A stretch of DNA of 64,000 nucleotides from Pararge aegeria (GCF_905163445.1 NC_053187.1:16477001-16541000); one strand, 5' to 3'. Numbered from the stretch's first letter, positions 1-11,304 are shown. Notes: generated by a model from the sequence alone, not told the origin. Made by a program: numbers and translations.

Positions 1-137
1 GCATGCAGGTTTGTGTAGTCCACCAATTCGCACTGGGCTAGCCTGGTGGACTACGGCCTCAAGCATTTCTCATTGTGGGAGGAGACTCGTGCTCTGTAGA
101 GGGCCGGTAATGGATTGATGTGATGAAGATGATTAAT
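1..137 (+). mobile_element. SINE-A, 3' part, cut by the window edge
   Basis: The 3' body of SINE-A is present: the 'ggtggactacggcctcaag' and 'cattgtgggaggagact' blocks, then 'gggccggtaatgg' and a degenerate TGATGA tail. The tRNA-like head lies outside the window. Other copies in the window show the same order of blocks. Confidence 0.8.
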
Positions 138-235
138 GTTTTATTTGTTGTCATTAAAAATGTATTAATTTAAATTGCATTTAGCTTAAATTATAAACAA
201 AAAAAAAATAAAAAAAAAATATTTATAAACAAAAA
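138..235. other. AT-rich spacer
   Basis: This is A/T-rich sequence with A-runs around 200-225. Nothing else is recognised. Confidence 0.5.
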
Positions 236-745
236 TAACCTATGTACCAAAATACAACTAAATAAAATCTAAAACGTCTTCAAATTCATCGTAGCGAGTA
301 CCTAAGATGCTGGCAGCATTGCCCCTTAGAATGGCCACCTAATTCTTTGGCCAAGGTAACTGCCAGCTCTAGGATCACAGGTAGACTTGATACCTATATT
401 TGACAATTCTTTAAAAAGAACTCGAGCCACCACGGTGCCAACGTCTCTACTCCAAAAGGCACAAAAATGAAACTGCTAGGTTCATATTTGCAAGTCTAGC
501 TCAGTACTGGTAACAACCGCATCTACCATTGACGAGGTTACCTGGATGTGTGATGCAGCTAGGATATCGACACACGAGGCAACCCAGACAAACGACCTTC
601 CTAGCTTCCACCGAACGAGTGTCATACCATCAGGTCTCTTGCCAAAGCAATAGGTTCTTATACAGCTGGTACGTGAGCGGTGAACTTTGTGCCACCTAAA
701 GAAAGCCATGTATTGAAAGTGATCCGAAGTGGCAAGTCGTAACAA
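236..745 (-). pseudogene. LINE-IV relic: C-terminal endonuclease-like domain of a retroelement
   Basis: Read on the minus strand, 745-482 gives an open stretch containing KRPDGMTLVRWKLGRSFVW followed by ASCVDILAASH. Degraded frames then continue to about 298 with FVPFGVETLAPWW, DPRAGSYLGQRI and RGNAASILGT. These motifs, in this order, are familiar from the C-terminal part of retroelement polyproteins in insects and molluscs. The RPD...D.TCVD pattern resembles a PD-(D/E)XK, restriction-like nuclease. Assignment to an RLE-type non-LTR class is inference. The frame changes several times, so it is not functional. Three more 3' fragments of the same family occur (4475-4550, 18940-19171, 43695-43805). 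Confidence 0.7.
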
Positions 746-1009
746 AATATTTCTATTTTTTGGTTGTTCTTTTGTGTTTTATCCCTGTGTGCAAAAGTAA
801 TTTAAAACGTCCAGCCATATTTTAGCTATTGATAAAAACTTGCAAAGTAAATATTTTTTTGTCTACATAATCATTGTCATTGTGTCATTGTAATAAAATG
901 ACTATTTATTGGCAAGGATTAATTATCTATGCTTCATGATCATCGAAAATCAAGTTATAAATTATTAAATGCGTTATTGAAACTTATTTATAAGTACTCG
1001 TATATATAT

Positions 1010-1140
1010 TTTTTTATTTATTTATTTATTCAGAATATTAATAAGGGTACAGAATTGACACAATTAACATGGTGCCACGATAACTGTAGCAGTAGTATAA
1101 ACTGTGTCGTAACAATTAACGCCCACCTCCAACAATAAAT
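1010..1140. repeat. Repeat E copy
   Basis: An ATTT-rich run is followed by sequence ending 'taacgcccacctccaac'. A similar '...aacgcccatctccagg' block occurs near 54630, and related sequence is at 29102-29190. The class is not assigned. Confidence 0.4.
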
Positions 1141-1231
1141 GTATAGTACCAATAAAACAAAAGTAGAAATGCGAATAAAAAAATAAATGTATAATACCAA
1201 TAAAACAAAAGTAGAAATGCGAATAAAAAAA
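1135..1231. repeat. Two-copy tandem repeat, about 48 bp unit
   Basis: The unit 'ataaatgtatagtaccaat...gaataaaaaa' occurs twice in a row with only one or two differences (tatagtacc versus tataatacc). It lies directly after the repeat E copy and may be a duplicated A-rich tail. Confidence 0.8.
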
Positions 1232-1494
1232 AAATTAGAGCCGGGTAAGACAATTAGACAAATATAAATAAAAACAATGTTTAAGTTTCAAATTAAAAAT
1301 AAAACAATGAAGTATATAACTCTGACTATTTTTTTACATCTACTTAAGAGCAATATGTCTGTGGTATGATATTTTCCTTTGGCTTGCAATTCGAATATGA
1401 TTATTTCAGGCTGAAATAGGCATAGCTGTGAGCATGTGAGAGATAGACATACGGACAAAGTTCAGTTTATCCCAGTTAAACTCTAAATATATTA

Positions 1495-1795
1495 CTGCCC
1501 CGTTGGTCTAGTGGTTAGCATCTTTAACTACAGATTACGAGGTCCTGGTTTCGCATCCAGGGTCGGATCAAAAGTTACCGGTATTGTGTTTTTTTAAAGA
1601 AATCTCAGTCTGAAGATGGAAATTTTGCAGTGTCAACCTCCGTGCCTCGGAAATCATCGGTCCTGGTAATCATCACTAACGTCTCAAAGCCCACCAATCC
1701 GCATTTGAGCAGTGTGATGGGATATGCCCTTAAAACTTAAAGAGTAGTTCTGTGACCAGTAGGACAAAGGCTGCAATGATGATGATGATACTCTA
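1495..1795 (+). mobile_element. SINE-D, tRNA-derived, near full length
   Basis: The head CCGTTGGTCTAGTGG (A-box-like) and GGTCCTGGTTTCGCATCC (B-box-like) are spaced as in a tRNA. A non-tRNA body follows and the element ends in (ATGATG)n at about 1776-1793. The 'cccaccaatccgca' block in the body resembles the SINE-A body, so the two families may share a 3' half. Confidence 0.75.
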
Positions 1796-1859
1796 AATAG
1801 GATGTTTTTTTTTTAGTTTTTTACCTACACATGGAAAAATTATCAATTTTATAAATTTA

Positions 1860-1945
1860 ATCGCGCCCTAAACGGTTTTACCACTGAACTACGGCTCTCC
1901 TACCGCCGACGCCGAAATTAGTATATGCTTTTTATACTATTTAGA
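1860..1945 (-). mobile_element. SINE-E fragment
   Basis: On the minus strand the block 'atactaatttcggcgtcgg' is followed by 'cggtaggagagccgtag', matching the copy at 26739-26873. A degenerate A box follows and the B box is lost. Confidence 0.5.
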
Positions 1946-2248
1946 TATATTTGATAAGATTTATGATTGATAGGCTATAAATGTCGAATTAATTCATGTG
2001 AAATGCAATAGTTGAACGTTGAAACGCTTTATACTCAGTGAAGCGATTAGCCGTAGAATTATGCATGCTAGCGCGAGTCAAGCGCAAACCCGTAATGCGT
2101 TATTAATGTGGGGCTTAAACGCGATAATTGTCCCCGATGACCGCACGCTGCTAATATGCTGAGTTCGTGACGTCGACACTTATATTATTATAAAGTAAAA
2201 TAATATATTTGTTTAGTACAAATTATTGCACGGGATATAAATGCGTTG

Positions 2249-2735
2249 TCAAAGTCAAAAATATATTTATTCAAGTAGGCCCATAGGTGGAACTTTTGAT
2301 GCGTACATAAGAATTACACGGTAGTGAGATGATGGCGATAACCACATTCGTAAACTTAAAACTAAAGCTACGAGGGTTCCAAACGCGTCCTGGTCTAAGA
2401 AGAAGCCCACAACAAACTTAGCCGGGTGTTTTTTTTTGTTATCACCATCTCACAATGTCATTTTAAATTATTAGAAGAGCAACCTGGTTAGAGCAATAAT
2501 TTACACCCAAGCTTTTTTACTTTACTAACTTTGAACTTTTTAAGAGACATCTCCAAGATGTCAATTGGTAGTTTATTGTAGAATTGTATGCAATTTCCTT
2601 TAAACGAATTATGAATTTTATGTAACCTAGTATATTGCACTGTAAGTTTATTCTTACTTCTAATGTTTAAATTATTGCAGTCACATTTTTTCTTAAATTT
2701 AGAAATGTTTTTATGAATTTAACCGTTGTGCAATT
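2249..2735 (-). pseudogene. LINE-II 5'-truncated copy (RT C-terminus plus 3' UTR)
   Basis: The minus strand reads C-terminal RT-protein sequence: NKLTVQYTRLHKIHNSFKG, then NCIQFYNKLPIDILEM and KKFKVSKV. This is followed by the family 3' UTR ('gagatggtgataac', 'gtagctttag', 'tgggcttcttct') and ends in a TTTGAC repeat tail at about 2250. The protein pattern FYNKLP...KFK is typical of the end of CR1/Jockey-type ORF2. This copy supplies the link between the many short LINE-II tails in the window and a coding LINE. Confidence 0.8.
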
Positions 2736-2794
2736 TAACCGTTAAATAAGAATGCTAAAAAATACCTGTGCAATTCACACACGGCAGATGTGAA

Positions 2795-3105
2795 ACGGTG
2801 TTGGCCTAATGTTTAGGTCTTTGGCTTCAGTTTCGAGGGGGCCGAGTTTGAATCCCAGCACGCACCTCCAACTTTTTCTAGGTTATGTGCGTTTAATATC
2901 AGTTGCTTCAATGGTGAAGAAAAATATCGTCGGGAAAAATAACTGCATGCCTGAGAGTTCTCTGTAATGGCGTACAAGGCGTGTAAAGTCCACTAATCTG
3001 CACTAGGTCGGCATGATGGACTACAGCCTTAACTCTTCTCATTGTGGAAGGAGACCCGTGCCCTAAAGAGGGCCAGTAATTGGTCGATATGATGATGATG
3101 AGTTG
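2795..3105 (+). mobile_element. SINE-A, near full length
   Basis: The head 'ttggcctaatgtttaggtc' is a degenerate A box. The B box reads GAGTTTGAATCCCAGCACGC. The standard body follows and the tail is GATATGATGATGATGA. It is one of the more complete SINE-A copies. Confidence 0.85.
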
Positions 3106-3354
3106 TGAAACTTCTGAAAATTTGCCTACGAGAGATTGAGATGGATAAAGACGGATATATAATAAACCTTACTTAACTGTCCTAATACTACTGGTATTTG
3201 GGTCTATGTAACGTTAATTATTTTTCGCCATACATAAAAATTATTATGCGTGTAATCGCATTACAAAATACTGTTAAAGTGTGCATAAGTAAATTTCATA
3301 AGGGCATGTAAGAACATTCTCAAGTTTTGAGAAAATATTACCATATTATACAAC

Positions 3355-3470
3355 GTGTAACAGAATAACTAAATACTGTTCAAGGGTGCATTTGTATATT
3401 TCATAAGGATGATTCCTTATGAAATATACTTATGCAGCCTTGAACAGTATTTAGTTAACACTGTAAAAAT
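3355..3470. repeat. Long imperfect inverted repeat (hairpin)
   Basis: Left arm 'aactaaatactgttcaagg' and 'tatatttcataagga' pair with right arm 'tccttatgaaatata' and 'ccttgaacagtatttagtt'. The centre is about three bases near 3412. A third, diverged copy of the arm lies at 3262-3305. Confidence 0.8.
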
Positions 3471-4294
3471 ATCTACTCCAAAGAAGCATATTTATTTTTC
3501 CATATAAATTAAATCAAATCATAAGTGTTTACTTTAACAACCCTATTTCAGATGAAAAACGCTACAGGCGACACGTTACCAATAAATTGACAGGACTTTA
3601 GGATCACTTGATTTTAATTTTGCATGTGATGTTAAGGCTGTATCTGATTTCTTTTAGTAAAAACTATGACAGTGGTTTTCTCAAAAACTATAAGCGTTTC
3701 GATTTCACAGATAAGTCTCAGAGATAGTAAATAATGTACCTGAAGTAAAATTTCAGATTCTATTTCCACATTGTATACGTTCATCCATTTTCAAATTACA
3801 ACGATTCTAATGAAGTTACAAATTGAAAATATATTTATTCGTTTTTTTGGTTTATATTGGATTGTAGGCAATCCTTACTACATAAGCTACGGAATTCCCT
3901 GTCAAACCTTAATCAGTTTGTAATATTTTTGAAACAGAAAAAAATATATATTGTTTTTTAAACTAACAGCGATAAAAGCCGACAGATATAAAACAAAAGC
4001 ACCAAAAAGCGCTTGCTATTTATATAAGCATTTAATAAAAAGTTCCACAAAGAGAAAAACTCTGAATTAGAAAGTGGAAACCAAGCAGAAGTATTATTTT
4101 ATTTCAAAAGTCGTTTAAAGATATTTCATTAAACACTGTAGGTTTCCTTTGACGTGAAACGTGATGCCAGCGTGTCTGATGAAGTTGTATGTTAATTCAC
4201 ACTTTTCCTTGCTAACGATTTAATTAAATTCATTGGAATTGTAATTGTTGAATAAATTCTTAATTATTTATTAGTATTCTTATAAATATAAATA

Positions 4295-4455
4295 ATAAAT
4301 TCAAATTCAAATTCAAAAATGTTTTATTCATGTAGACCTTATTACAGGCATTTATGAAGCGTTCGTACATTTAACATGTTACATTAATGTTAGTGATGGG
4401 TTACAAACGCACCCTGGTCTAAGAAGAGCCCACAAAATACTTAGCCAGGTTAATA
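4295..4455 (-). mobile_element. LINE-II 3' UTR fragment
   Basis: The TTTGAA tail appears in reverse as 'aattcaaattcaaattc'. It is followed by the reverse 3' UTR ('gaagcgttcgtacat', 'accctggtctaagaagagc'). No coding part is left. Confidence 0.75.
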
Positions 4456-4474
4456 GAAAATATGAATAACCTAA

Positions 4475-4550
4475 AATAATCTACCGATGTACCAAAATAA
4501 CACTAAGTTAAATCTAAAATGTCTTGGGAACTATCGCAAGGAGGCAACAT
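4475..4550 (-). pseudogene. LINE-IV 3' end fragment
   Basis: The reverse complement reads PCDSSQDILDLT then stop, matching the terminal peptide of the copy at 43695-43805 (...RLKDVLDFI stop). It abuts LINE-II on the left and SINE-B on the right. Confidence 0.5.
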
Positions 4551-4554
4551 AATA

Positions 4555-4846
4555 TAATAAATAAATATATTACGTCATTCCACACATCGCCATCTAGCCC
4601 CAAAGTAATCGTACCTTGTTATGGGTACTAAGATAACTGATGAATGTATTTGTAAATATTACATATAAAAAATATATAATATTATATATAAATAAAAGTA
4701 CTTATAATATATCGATAAACACCCACGTACACAGGGAAGCATTTATACGTATCATACAAACATTTTTCAGTTGTGGAAATCGAAACCCATGGCATTGGAC
4801 TCAGAAAAAGCAGGGACACTACCCTCTGCGCCAATCGGCCGTCAAG
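4555..4846 (-). mobile_element. SINE-B, full length, diverged
   Basis: On the minus strand the head CGGCCGATTGGCGCAGAGGG and the B-box region 'gggtttcgatttccacaac' are present. The body follows ('acccataaca', 'tggcgatgtgtg') and the element ends in an ATTTATTT tail at about 4560. A 40-bp AT-rich expansion lies in the middle. Confidence 0.8.
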
Positions 4847-4889
4847 TATTATTTAAACATAGCCCTAATAAAAGCTTTATTGAAAAGTG

Positions 4890-5095
4890 AAATATATCTG
4901 TAGAGACTCTACCATAGGTTCGTAAGACATATTCCACCGAGAAGAAGCCAGCATGAAACTCAGCAGTTGCTCTTTTTCGATATCAATATTTTACAATCAT
5001 TTTTCTATCTTGCAGAAGATGGCAGTGGAGCTGACTGCATCCAAGCAACCTTGTTATTAAGAAATTCTTCACAATTATCTTAACAATCATTTCAT
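4890..5095 (+). mobile_element. Repeat G (LINE 3'-UTR-like)
   Basis: The blocks 'gagaagaagccagcatgaaac', 'tttacaatcatttttctatc' and 'tgcatccaagcaacctt' recur in the copies near 26.0, 33.8, 35.3 and 51.1 kb. The class is not established. Confidence 0.6.
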
Positions 5096-5379
5096 AAAAC
5101 CATACTCATTTGTAAAAATATTTTTTGTATCTTACATATGCCATTAGTTTTTGAGGTCGAAGACAGTAACAAGTTCTTTCTCTCTACTTCTCTTCTTTGT
5201 TCCCTCCTACACGCGTTACTTTACTATTCCATGTTCGATTCCCTAAATGAATTGGACATTCATTGCTTGCGATGGCAATTATAAAGACTATTCCTTTTTT
5301 ATTTTTCTCTACTTCTTTGTTTTGTCCTTAACTCTACATTATGAAAATTAGGCTTAATTTGCTATAGTCCGTGAAAAGC

Positions 5380-5505
5380 AGGAGAATTTGTATGGTGTAA
5401 TTTATAATTTATTCAATCCTTACACTCCCCACCAAACAGAAGCAGGAGAATCTATGGTATGGTATAATTTATAATTTCTTCAATCCTTATACTCCAAACA
5501 GATCT
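5380..5505. repeat. Two-copy tandem repeat, about 75-85 bp unit
   Basis: 'gcaggagaatttgtatggtg' to 'ccttacactcc' is repeated as 'gcaggagaatctatggtatg' to 'ccttatactcc', with a short insertion between the two copies. Confidence 0.75.
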
Positions 5506-5510
5506 TCGGC

Positions 5511-6945
5511 AATCTACCCTCTACGCACGTTTCGCTTCGAAACCGGAACATCCTGAGGAGATGGTGACTTTACAATGAATACTTAAAAATTATGGATTAT
5601 CATGGATTGCCGCAAAGTTACGCCTGCTTCTATCCAATCTTAAATCTACACTGACCGTATAAAACTATCTAATTTTTTTTATCACTAAAATGGTTTCGTC
5701 TTCTTCAACATACTCTTACTTAACTACTTAGTTCTTCTAATTAATATACAATGTGTTTCTTTCCTACCTAGAATAATATGAACATACTGTTAGATGCAAT
5801 TTCCATTTCTGACTGCAAATTAATTATCTTAGCTGCAGCACAGTGTGCAGAATAGATTTGCGTAATAAGTTAAAACTTTCAAGTACCCAAGTACAAATTA
5901 AAATTCGAGTGGTTTACGTTACGGCGTATGTATATTTGAAATGCACTTTAAAAATTATGCTAATACTCGCTTACATATTACTTTAATCTTGGGATGAAGG
6001 ATGTTTCATAAAAAATAAAAGTACTAGGGGACCATGATAACATAATATTTTTATGATGGTACTTAGTATCTATTTATATTTAGGTTATTTTTTTGAACTA
6101 TTACATTAAAATTAAAAACATCATCTTGACCGCAAGGCCGCTTGTTTGGCACCGCTTGTTTCGAGCGGCTCCCAGCGAGTCGCTTCATGTCATCTCGTTG
6201 AAAAATTAAAATAGGTAAAATTAACACCATGAACTTGATCTTTATTATATCTACACTAGTTTATAAAGAGGTAAAATTTATAAGTTTACATGTTTCTTAA
6301 ATATATTTCAACGGGAACATACGACGATAATATTTTGGATTTGTCGATATTTCGACCCAGTTGTATGCTACATGCTACATTAAGGATACATTTATTCTTG
6401 AAAAATATGGGCCACATTAGTTATTTAAAAATAATGCACTCATATATCAGCATCATAATGAGAAAACCATGCCGTGTTGTGACGACAGATTAGAACACAG
6501 TTTTCACCACCCCTCCCCTTTATCTCGCGGTTTTTATACGAGTCGACCAGTGAAATATAACGGAGAACGGAACGAAATAAGGTCGCGGGTGACAACTAGT
6601 TTTAAATAAGTTCAAAAAATGTCGTATGTTTGAACGCACGAATCTCAGGAACGACGTTCATAAAAGAGTACTTTAATAGAGCTGTTAATCTAGTCTTATT
6701 TAGAATTGCTGTTAATTTAGTAACTCGCAGCTAGTAGATTGCTCTCTCTAAAACAATTGCAGCCAGAACATTTGTTTCACTAAATTTATTCTTCCAAACT
6801 ACATTTGTAAGTCACGTAGTGTTTCGATGTTCACACTTCACAACGAATTTTTTAGTTAGACTTTAGATTACAATAATGGAAAAGGTACATTTATGTTACA
6901 AAAGATAGCTACTCGCGTAATGGTTTTTTTTACTTTTGATTTTGA
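5511..6945. other. No gene recognised
   Basis: This is AT-rich sequence. A short GC-richer patch at 6121-6190 and the stretch at 6480-6600 do not give a recognisable protein. There is no clear exon with both splice signals. Confidence 0.4.
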
Positions 6946-6947
6946 TG

Positions 6948-7075
6948 TTCCCGTCTCATCACCGTGATGGTGATGACACGGGAATATCAATCCATTACCG
7001 GCCCATTACAGGGCAGGAGTCTCCTCCCACAATGAGAAGGGGTTAAGGCCGTAGTTCACCATACTGGCCTAGTGT
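6948..7075 (-). mobile_element. SINE-A 3' part with a palindromic junction
   Basis: The minus strand has the 3' half of SINE-A from 'cactaggccagtatggtg' to 'taatggattgatatt'. Its outer end lies in an inverted repeat at 6948-6984: TTCCCGTCTCATCACC pairs with GGTGATGACACGGGAA, 15 of 16 positions. Confidence 0.75.
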
Positions 7076-7119
7076 TAAACAATGTAATTATCACAGCAAA
7101 GATTTCTAACATATATTAT

Positions 7120-7465
7120 TAAGCACCAGTATTCAGTTACACAAATGACAAAAACGTAAGCTTACAGAAAAATCCTATTATTATGTCAATGATTACTTAA
7201 ACGATAAAAAAAGCTTGGGTGTGAATTGCTTTAACTTCATAGCTTAATAAAAATTTACTGTGAGATGGTGATAACAAAAAAAAATTACCCGGCTAAGTTT
7301 TTTGTGTGCTCTTCTGAGACCGTTTGGAACCCTCGTAGCTTTAGGTTTAAGTTGGCGAACGAAGTTATCACCATCCCCTTACAATTATGTAAACAAATAT
7401 GTATGAACGCTTCATAAGTGGCTGTGATTGGCCTACATGAATAAAGAAATTTTGAATTTGAATTT
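7120..7465 (+). pseudogene. LINE-II 3' end (last codons plus 3' UTR)
   Basis: The last codons read EKSYYYVNDYLNDKKS, the usual end of this ORF2 family. The complete 3' UTR follows ('gagatggtgataac', 'gtagctttaggttt', 'tatgaacgcttcataagtg') and ends with TTTGAATTTGAATTTGAA. Confidence 0.8.
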
Positions 7466-7667
7466 GAATGAATAACTAAATAAAATGGAAAAACAAATAA
7501 ATATATGACGTAGATGACGACGACGAATTATAGGATTACGTAGACAACAACGACGTAGCGAGAACATGGACTTCGACATAGCGATGGCGTAGACGTCTAC
7601 GACATTGTCGTAGTTTGTAGATGCCAGTTCTATGTTACAGTGCGGGGTCGCTTCGCATTTCACGATC

Positions 7668-7693
7668 CCAACGTTGACAACAGTCAACGTTGG
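7668..7693. repeat. Perfect hairpin CCAACGTTGAC / GTCAACGTTGG
   Basis: Arms of 11 bp flank the loop AACA. The arm itself contains the palindrome AACGTT. The function is unknown. Confidence 0.85.
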
Positions 7694-7849
7694 ATTCGTA
7701 AGTAACAACTTATGGCTATATGATCTCCCTAATGAATGTTTATTTATTTGCATAAATACACTCGCTAAGCTGCACCTATGTGAAGCAGCGCTAAGTAAAG
7801 CTAAAACAGGGACACGCGGCAAAAAAATTATAATATGCGGAAGGGGTTA

Positions 7850-8880
7850 AAACCACCCCGTAGCATTAGCACGTAAGTAATTGCATCATGACGTTGCCAA
7901 TTTTACCCCTTCTCCCGTCAGTGCTTCCGCGCGTAAACTACTACGTCATCTTGGTTTAAATGTATGATATAATATTTTCCAGTGATTTGCATGAATATAT
8001 TCATGTATAACAATATTTAAACAATATATTACCAGTGATTTTTTAAGAATACATTTACAATACATTGAACAATGAAAATAAAATTGGTATAGGTCATGTC
8101 ATGTAAAAAGGGAGTTGACACTCGACCTTTGCATTTAGTCCTGTATTGATAATAATCAACATTTTAAAATCTTCTTTCACTAAAACGTATAGGCATAAAA
8201 CGCTTAATCCATCATGTTGTTTCAGTATAGTATTGCGAGCTTTGATAATGATTCTTATTGATTGTAAAATATTTAGGTAAACATGCATTAAAGCATTCCA
8301 TGAGATATTCCATTTCTTCTATGAGATAGTAGGCCTCTGTTCTCCAGTGAGACACCTATTACGATGATTATGTTTTATAAAATAAAAGTCAAGCTTATCT
8401 AATTCATATGAATGTCGAAAAATTCTAATGACATTACTATACTTTCAGCGCACTTTTTAAATGACATTAGTTATACCAATGTAGGTAATAAAATATAGGC
8501 GGCATGTGATTTGTACAGTGACAGTTTTATTATCTTTTTTCTCTTGTTACTGAATATTATTCTTGTGTTATTTGACTGTTTCGTGAATAAAACATAACAA
8601 TTTTTTTTAAAGCCTCAAACCTCGAATTGCTTAGAAGACCTACAATTTAAAACTATTGGTTACAATTACTTCATACTAATTTTGTAGATGATCGTGATTG
8701 GTCTGAGGCAATTTATTTGTAGACCAGATTATAAACATATTTGTAGACAAAACAACTTGCTACAAATTATTACTTAAATATTTTTTTTATTCGATCTATC
8801 GCGAAAAAAGGGTTTACACCCCTTTTTCCAAGATGGCGGCCGGGGGACAAGTGTGGCGTTTAGAGGAACAACAACATTTA
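7850..8880. other. No gene recognised
   Basis: AT-rich sequence with no recognised repeat family or exon. Confidence 0.4.
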
Positions 8881-8890
8881 ACATTTTTTA

Positions 8891-8942
8891 GAGGAAGCAA
8901 TTTTATTTTTGGGACATATCCCAAAAATAAAATTGCTTCCTC
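8891..8942. repeat. Perfect 24-bp inverted repeat, 4-nt loop
   Basis: Left arm GAGGAAGCAATTTTATTTTT plus GGGA pairs exactly with the right arm across the loop CATA. Flanking T and A runs extend the stem to about 31 bp. It is not one of the MITEs recognised elsewhere here. Confidence 0.95.
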
Positions 8943-9045
8943 AAAAAAATGCTATATTCAGCCCTTAAATTGTAACCTTTCAATGGACTAATAATTAAAA
9001 TCAGTTTTCTTTCAGTTACATCCGTTTACTTTCGTTTACAGTTTT

Positions 9046-9292
9046 GACAACCGATTGGCGCAGTGGGCAGAGACCCTGCTCTCTGAGTCAAAGGCCGTGG
9101 GTTTAATTCCCACAACTGGAAAATGTTTGTGTGATAAGCATGAATCTATAGGTTTATTATAAGTATTTATGTGCATTATATTCATAAAAACATTCTTAGT
9201 TCCCATAACACAAGCTACGCTTACTTCGGAGTTAGATGGCGATTTGTGTATTTTCGTAATATATTTATTTTATTTTATTTTATTTATATATA
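9046..9292 (+). mobile_element. SINE-B, full length
   Basis: The head is 'ccgattggcgcagtgggcag' and the B box 'gggtttaattcccacaac'. The standard body follows, ending 'gatggcgatttgtgta' and an ATTTTATTTT tail. Confidence 0.9.
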
Positions 9293-10130
9293 AGCTTTGG
9301 TGTTATATAAAGTTACTATACATTAAGTGCTATAAAAAATAAATCAATCCTTGCAATAAGATAAAAGCAACTTGAGTTTGAAGTCTTTCAAAGAATAGTA
9401 GACTATTTTTCGCCAAAACGCCAATCGTCTTATACATTTCGATGACATTCCGTGAAAATAAAAGAGCGTAGTGAATTCAAGAGTGGCGGTACGTGAGCTT
9501 TCAAGTGTGTATAATGATCTACTCACATCTAACATCAGGGTACGATCGATCTTTGTCATAGACCAAGTTATTATTTTGCATACGATTTTTATGAACACAT
9601 TTACACACATCATTATGATAATTATAATTAATTGCCATTTGTCGCTGAAATTAACGCATAACTCATTTTGTCACTATTTTTTTTCGTTCCTTTGGAACCG
9701 GATCAGGAAAATCGGCATGGTGTACTATATAGTCTACGTTACCTTTCCTGGTTGTTAATTTAAATCGAATGAATTTAAAGTTAATTTCCAAGGTTAGCTG
9801 GATTCATCGTGTTACTTTCGTAAGACTATCATTGCCATTAGACCGGTACATATCGGTGTCCCACTACTGAATTCTGGTCGTATGGAAACAGAGATTTAAA
9901 ACTAGGTCCTAGTTTTAAATCTATATTTTCATATTTCTACGTTACTCAGGTCAGGTTTTTTATTAGGTATTATTTTAATCAATTTCCTTACATTTAATTT
10001 AATTTCCTTATATTTGTTAAATGTAAGGTTTAAGTATAGTCCTTCTGTAAAATTTATGCATTGTAAATGAATACACTGTGATAATAATTAAAAATTGAAA
10101 TATGAGATTTTTAATATGTAATCGATAATA
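9293..10130. other. No gene recognised
   Basis: This is AT-rich sequence. Short open stretches on both strands overlap and show no recognised domain. An inverted pair 'aaaactaggtcctagtttt' sits near 9898-9917. Confidence 0.4.
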
Positions 10131-10421
10131 TCTAAATATATTAAAAATGCTGGTCGTTAGTCTCACTAAAGCTCGAGAACGGCTTGACCGATTTTTCTAA
10201 TATAGGTCTTGAAATATTCGTGGAAGTCCAGGGAAGGTTTGAACGGTGGGAAAATTACTCAAAACGACGGCAATGTTTGTCACCCTCTTACGCAGCTAGA
10301 CCGATTTTGATGAAATTTTGGGTGTGTATTTCAATAGGTTCCTGGATCAATTGAAAAAAATATTTGACCCGGTAGGTGGCGCTGCTTTACCGGGCAAGAC
10401 GACTTCTGCCGGTTTCGCTAG
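10131..10421 (+). mobile_element. Non-autonomous Helitron
   Basis: It starts TCTAAATATATTAAAAATG and contains blocks usual for lepidopteran Helitrons ('ctcgagaacggcttgaccga', 'gtggaagtccagggaaggt', 'gaccgattttgatgaaat'). It ends with CTAG. The flanks are A on the left and T on the right, the expected A/T target, with no target duplication. It encodes no protein. Confidence 0.85.
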
Positions 10422-10784
10422 TAATATACTCTTCTTTTTTATACGTATCAGAATTACCTGGATCTTCATTGTTTCAAAGCATGTTTTGACGTCAAACTTT
10501 CTGTCTGTACATTCGATCTAATTCGATCTTACGCTAGTAATATCCAGATAGTGCCAGATAATAATATGTTAAAACTCTCAACAAAAACTGAGAATTAACG
10601 CCGATGTAAATATGAACATACACGGTTATGTGGGTCATTACCTTTCACAATAGCAATATTTTAGTAGCCCAGAAAGTCCTGACCGTGATATGTCTCGGTA
10701 TACCCTTAGTCGTAGTTATCGAGGGGAGTATGAAACATGCATATTTGATTTCTCCATAAACTCAATTTACAGCTAATCTCATCT

Positions 10785-10870
10785 CGGATTGTCGAAGAAA
10801 TAAAATTTCACACGCCGTTGAGTCGCTCGTGAATGTAAATAGGGTAGGCGTGGATAAAAGGGTGCCTAAA
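10785..10870. repeat. Repeat H, copy 1
   Basis: 'aaatttcacacgccg' and 'cactcgtgaatgt'-like blocks recur at 34005-34085 in the same orientation. The class is unknown. Confidence 0.5.
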
Positions 10871-11115
10871 GTTGGCCTGGTAGAGTGAACTTGCTTCAAG
10901 GTACGGGGATCGGGTATAATCGAGTGAGTACCTTGGAAAGGTGATAAAAGGGCTTGTGTAACAAGCTCGTACTAGTTATATAGATTAGCTAATATATAAA
11001 TTAGCTGATATATATTTTAGGTTTATTCAGATTAGCTGAAATTATTTCAGGTTTAGCCAGGTAAGTTGAAATTCCTTATGATTTCTGCTTGCCTCGCTGA
11101 TCTAGTAATATGTTA

Positions 11116-11256
11116 GATTCATCATTATCAATCCATTACAGGGCCACTACAGGGTACGGATCTCCTGTCAGAATGAGAGGAGTTCGGGCTTATAGACCTT
11201 AACACCTTTAAAAACATCATGGAAAACGCTCAGGCAAGCAGGTTTTGCTGACTTCG
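11116..11256 (-). mobile_element. SINE-A 3' part, diverged
   Basis: The reverse of the SINE-A tail and body is present: 'atcaatccattacagggcc', 'ctcctgtcagaatgagagg', 'aaaacgctcaggcaagcagg'. The head is missing. Confidence 0.7.
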
Positions 11257-11304
11257 TTCTGCTTCACCCCTATAGCATATAATAAGTGTTTTAATTCTTT
11301 AAAT

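Noticed and set aside
6121..6195. GC-rich patch that could be an exon
   Set aside because: None of the frames gave a recognisable protein and no paired splice sites were visible.
7433..7822. 129-codon open stretch on the minus strand
   Set aside because: Its C-terminal part is the reverse of the LINE-II TTTGAA tail (KFKFKI repeat) and the rest has no recognised motif.
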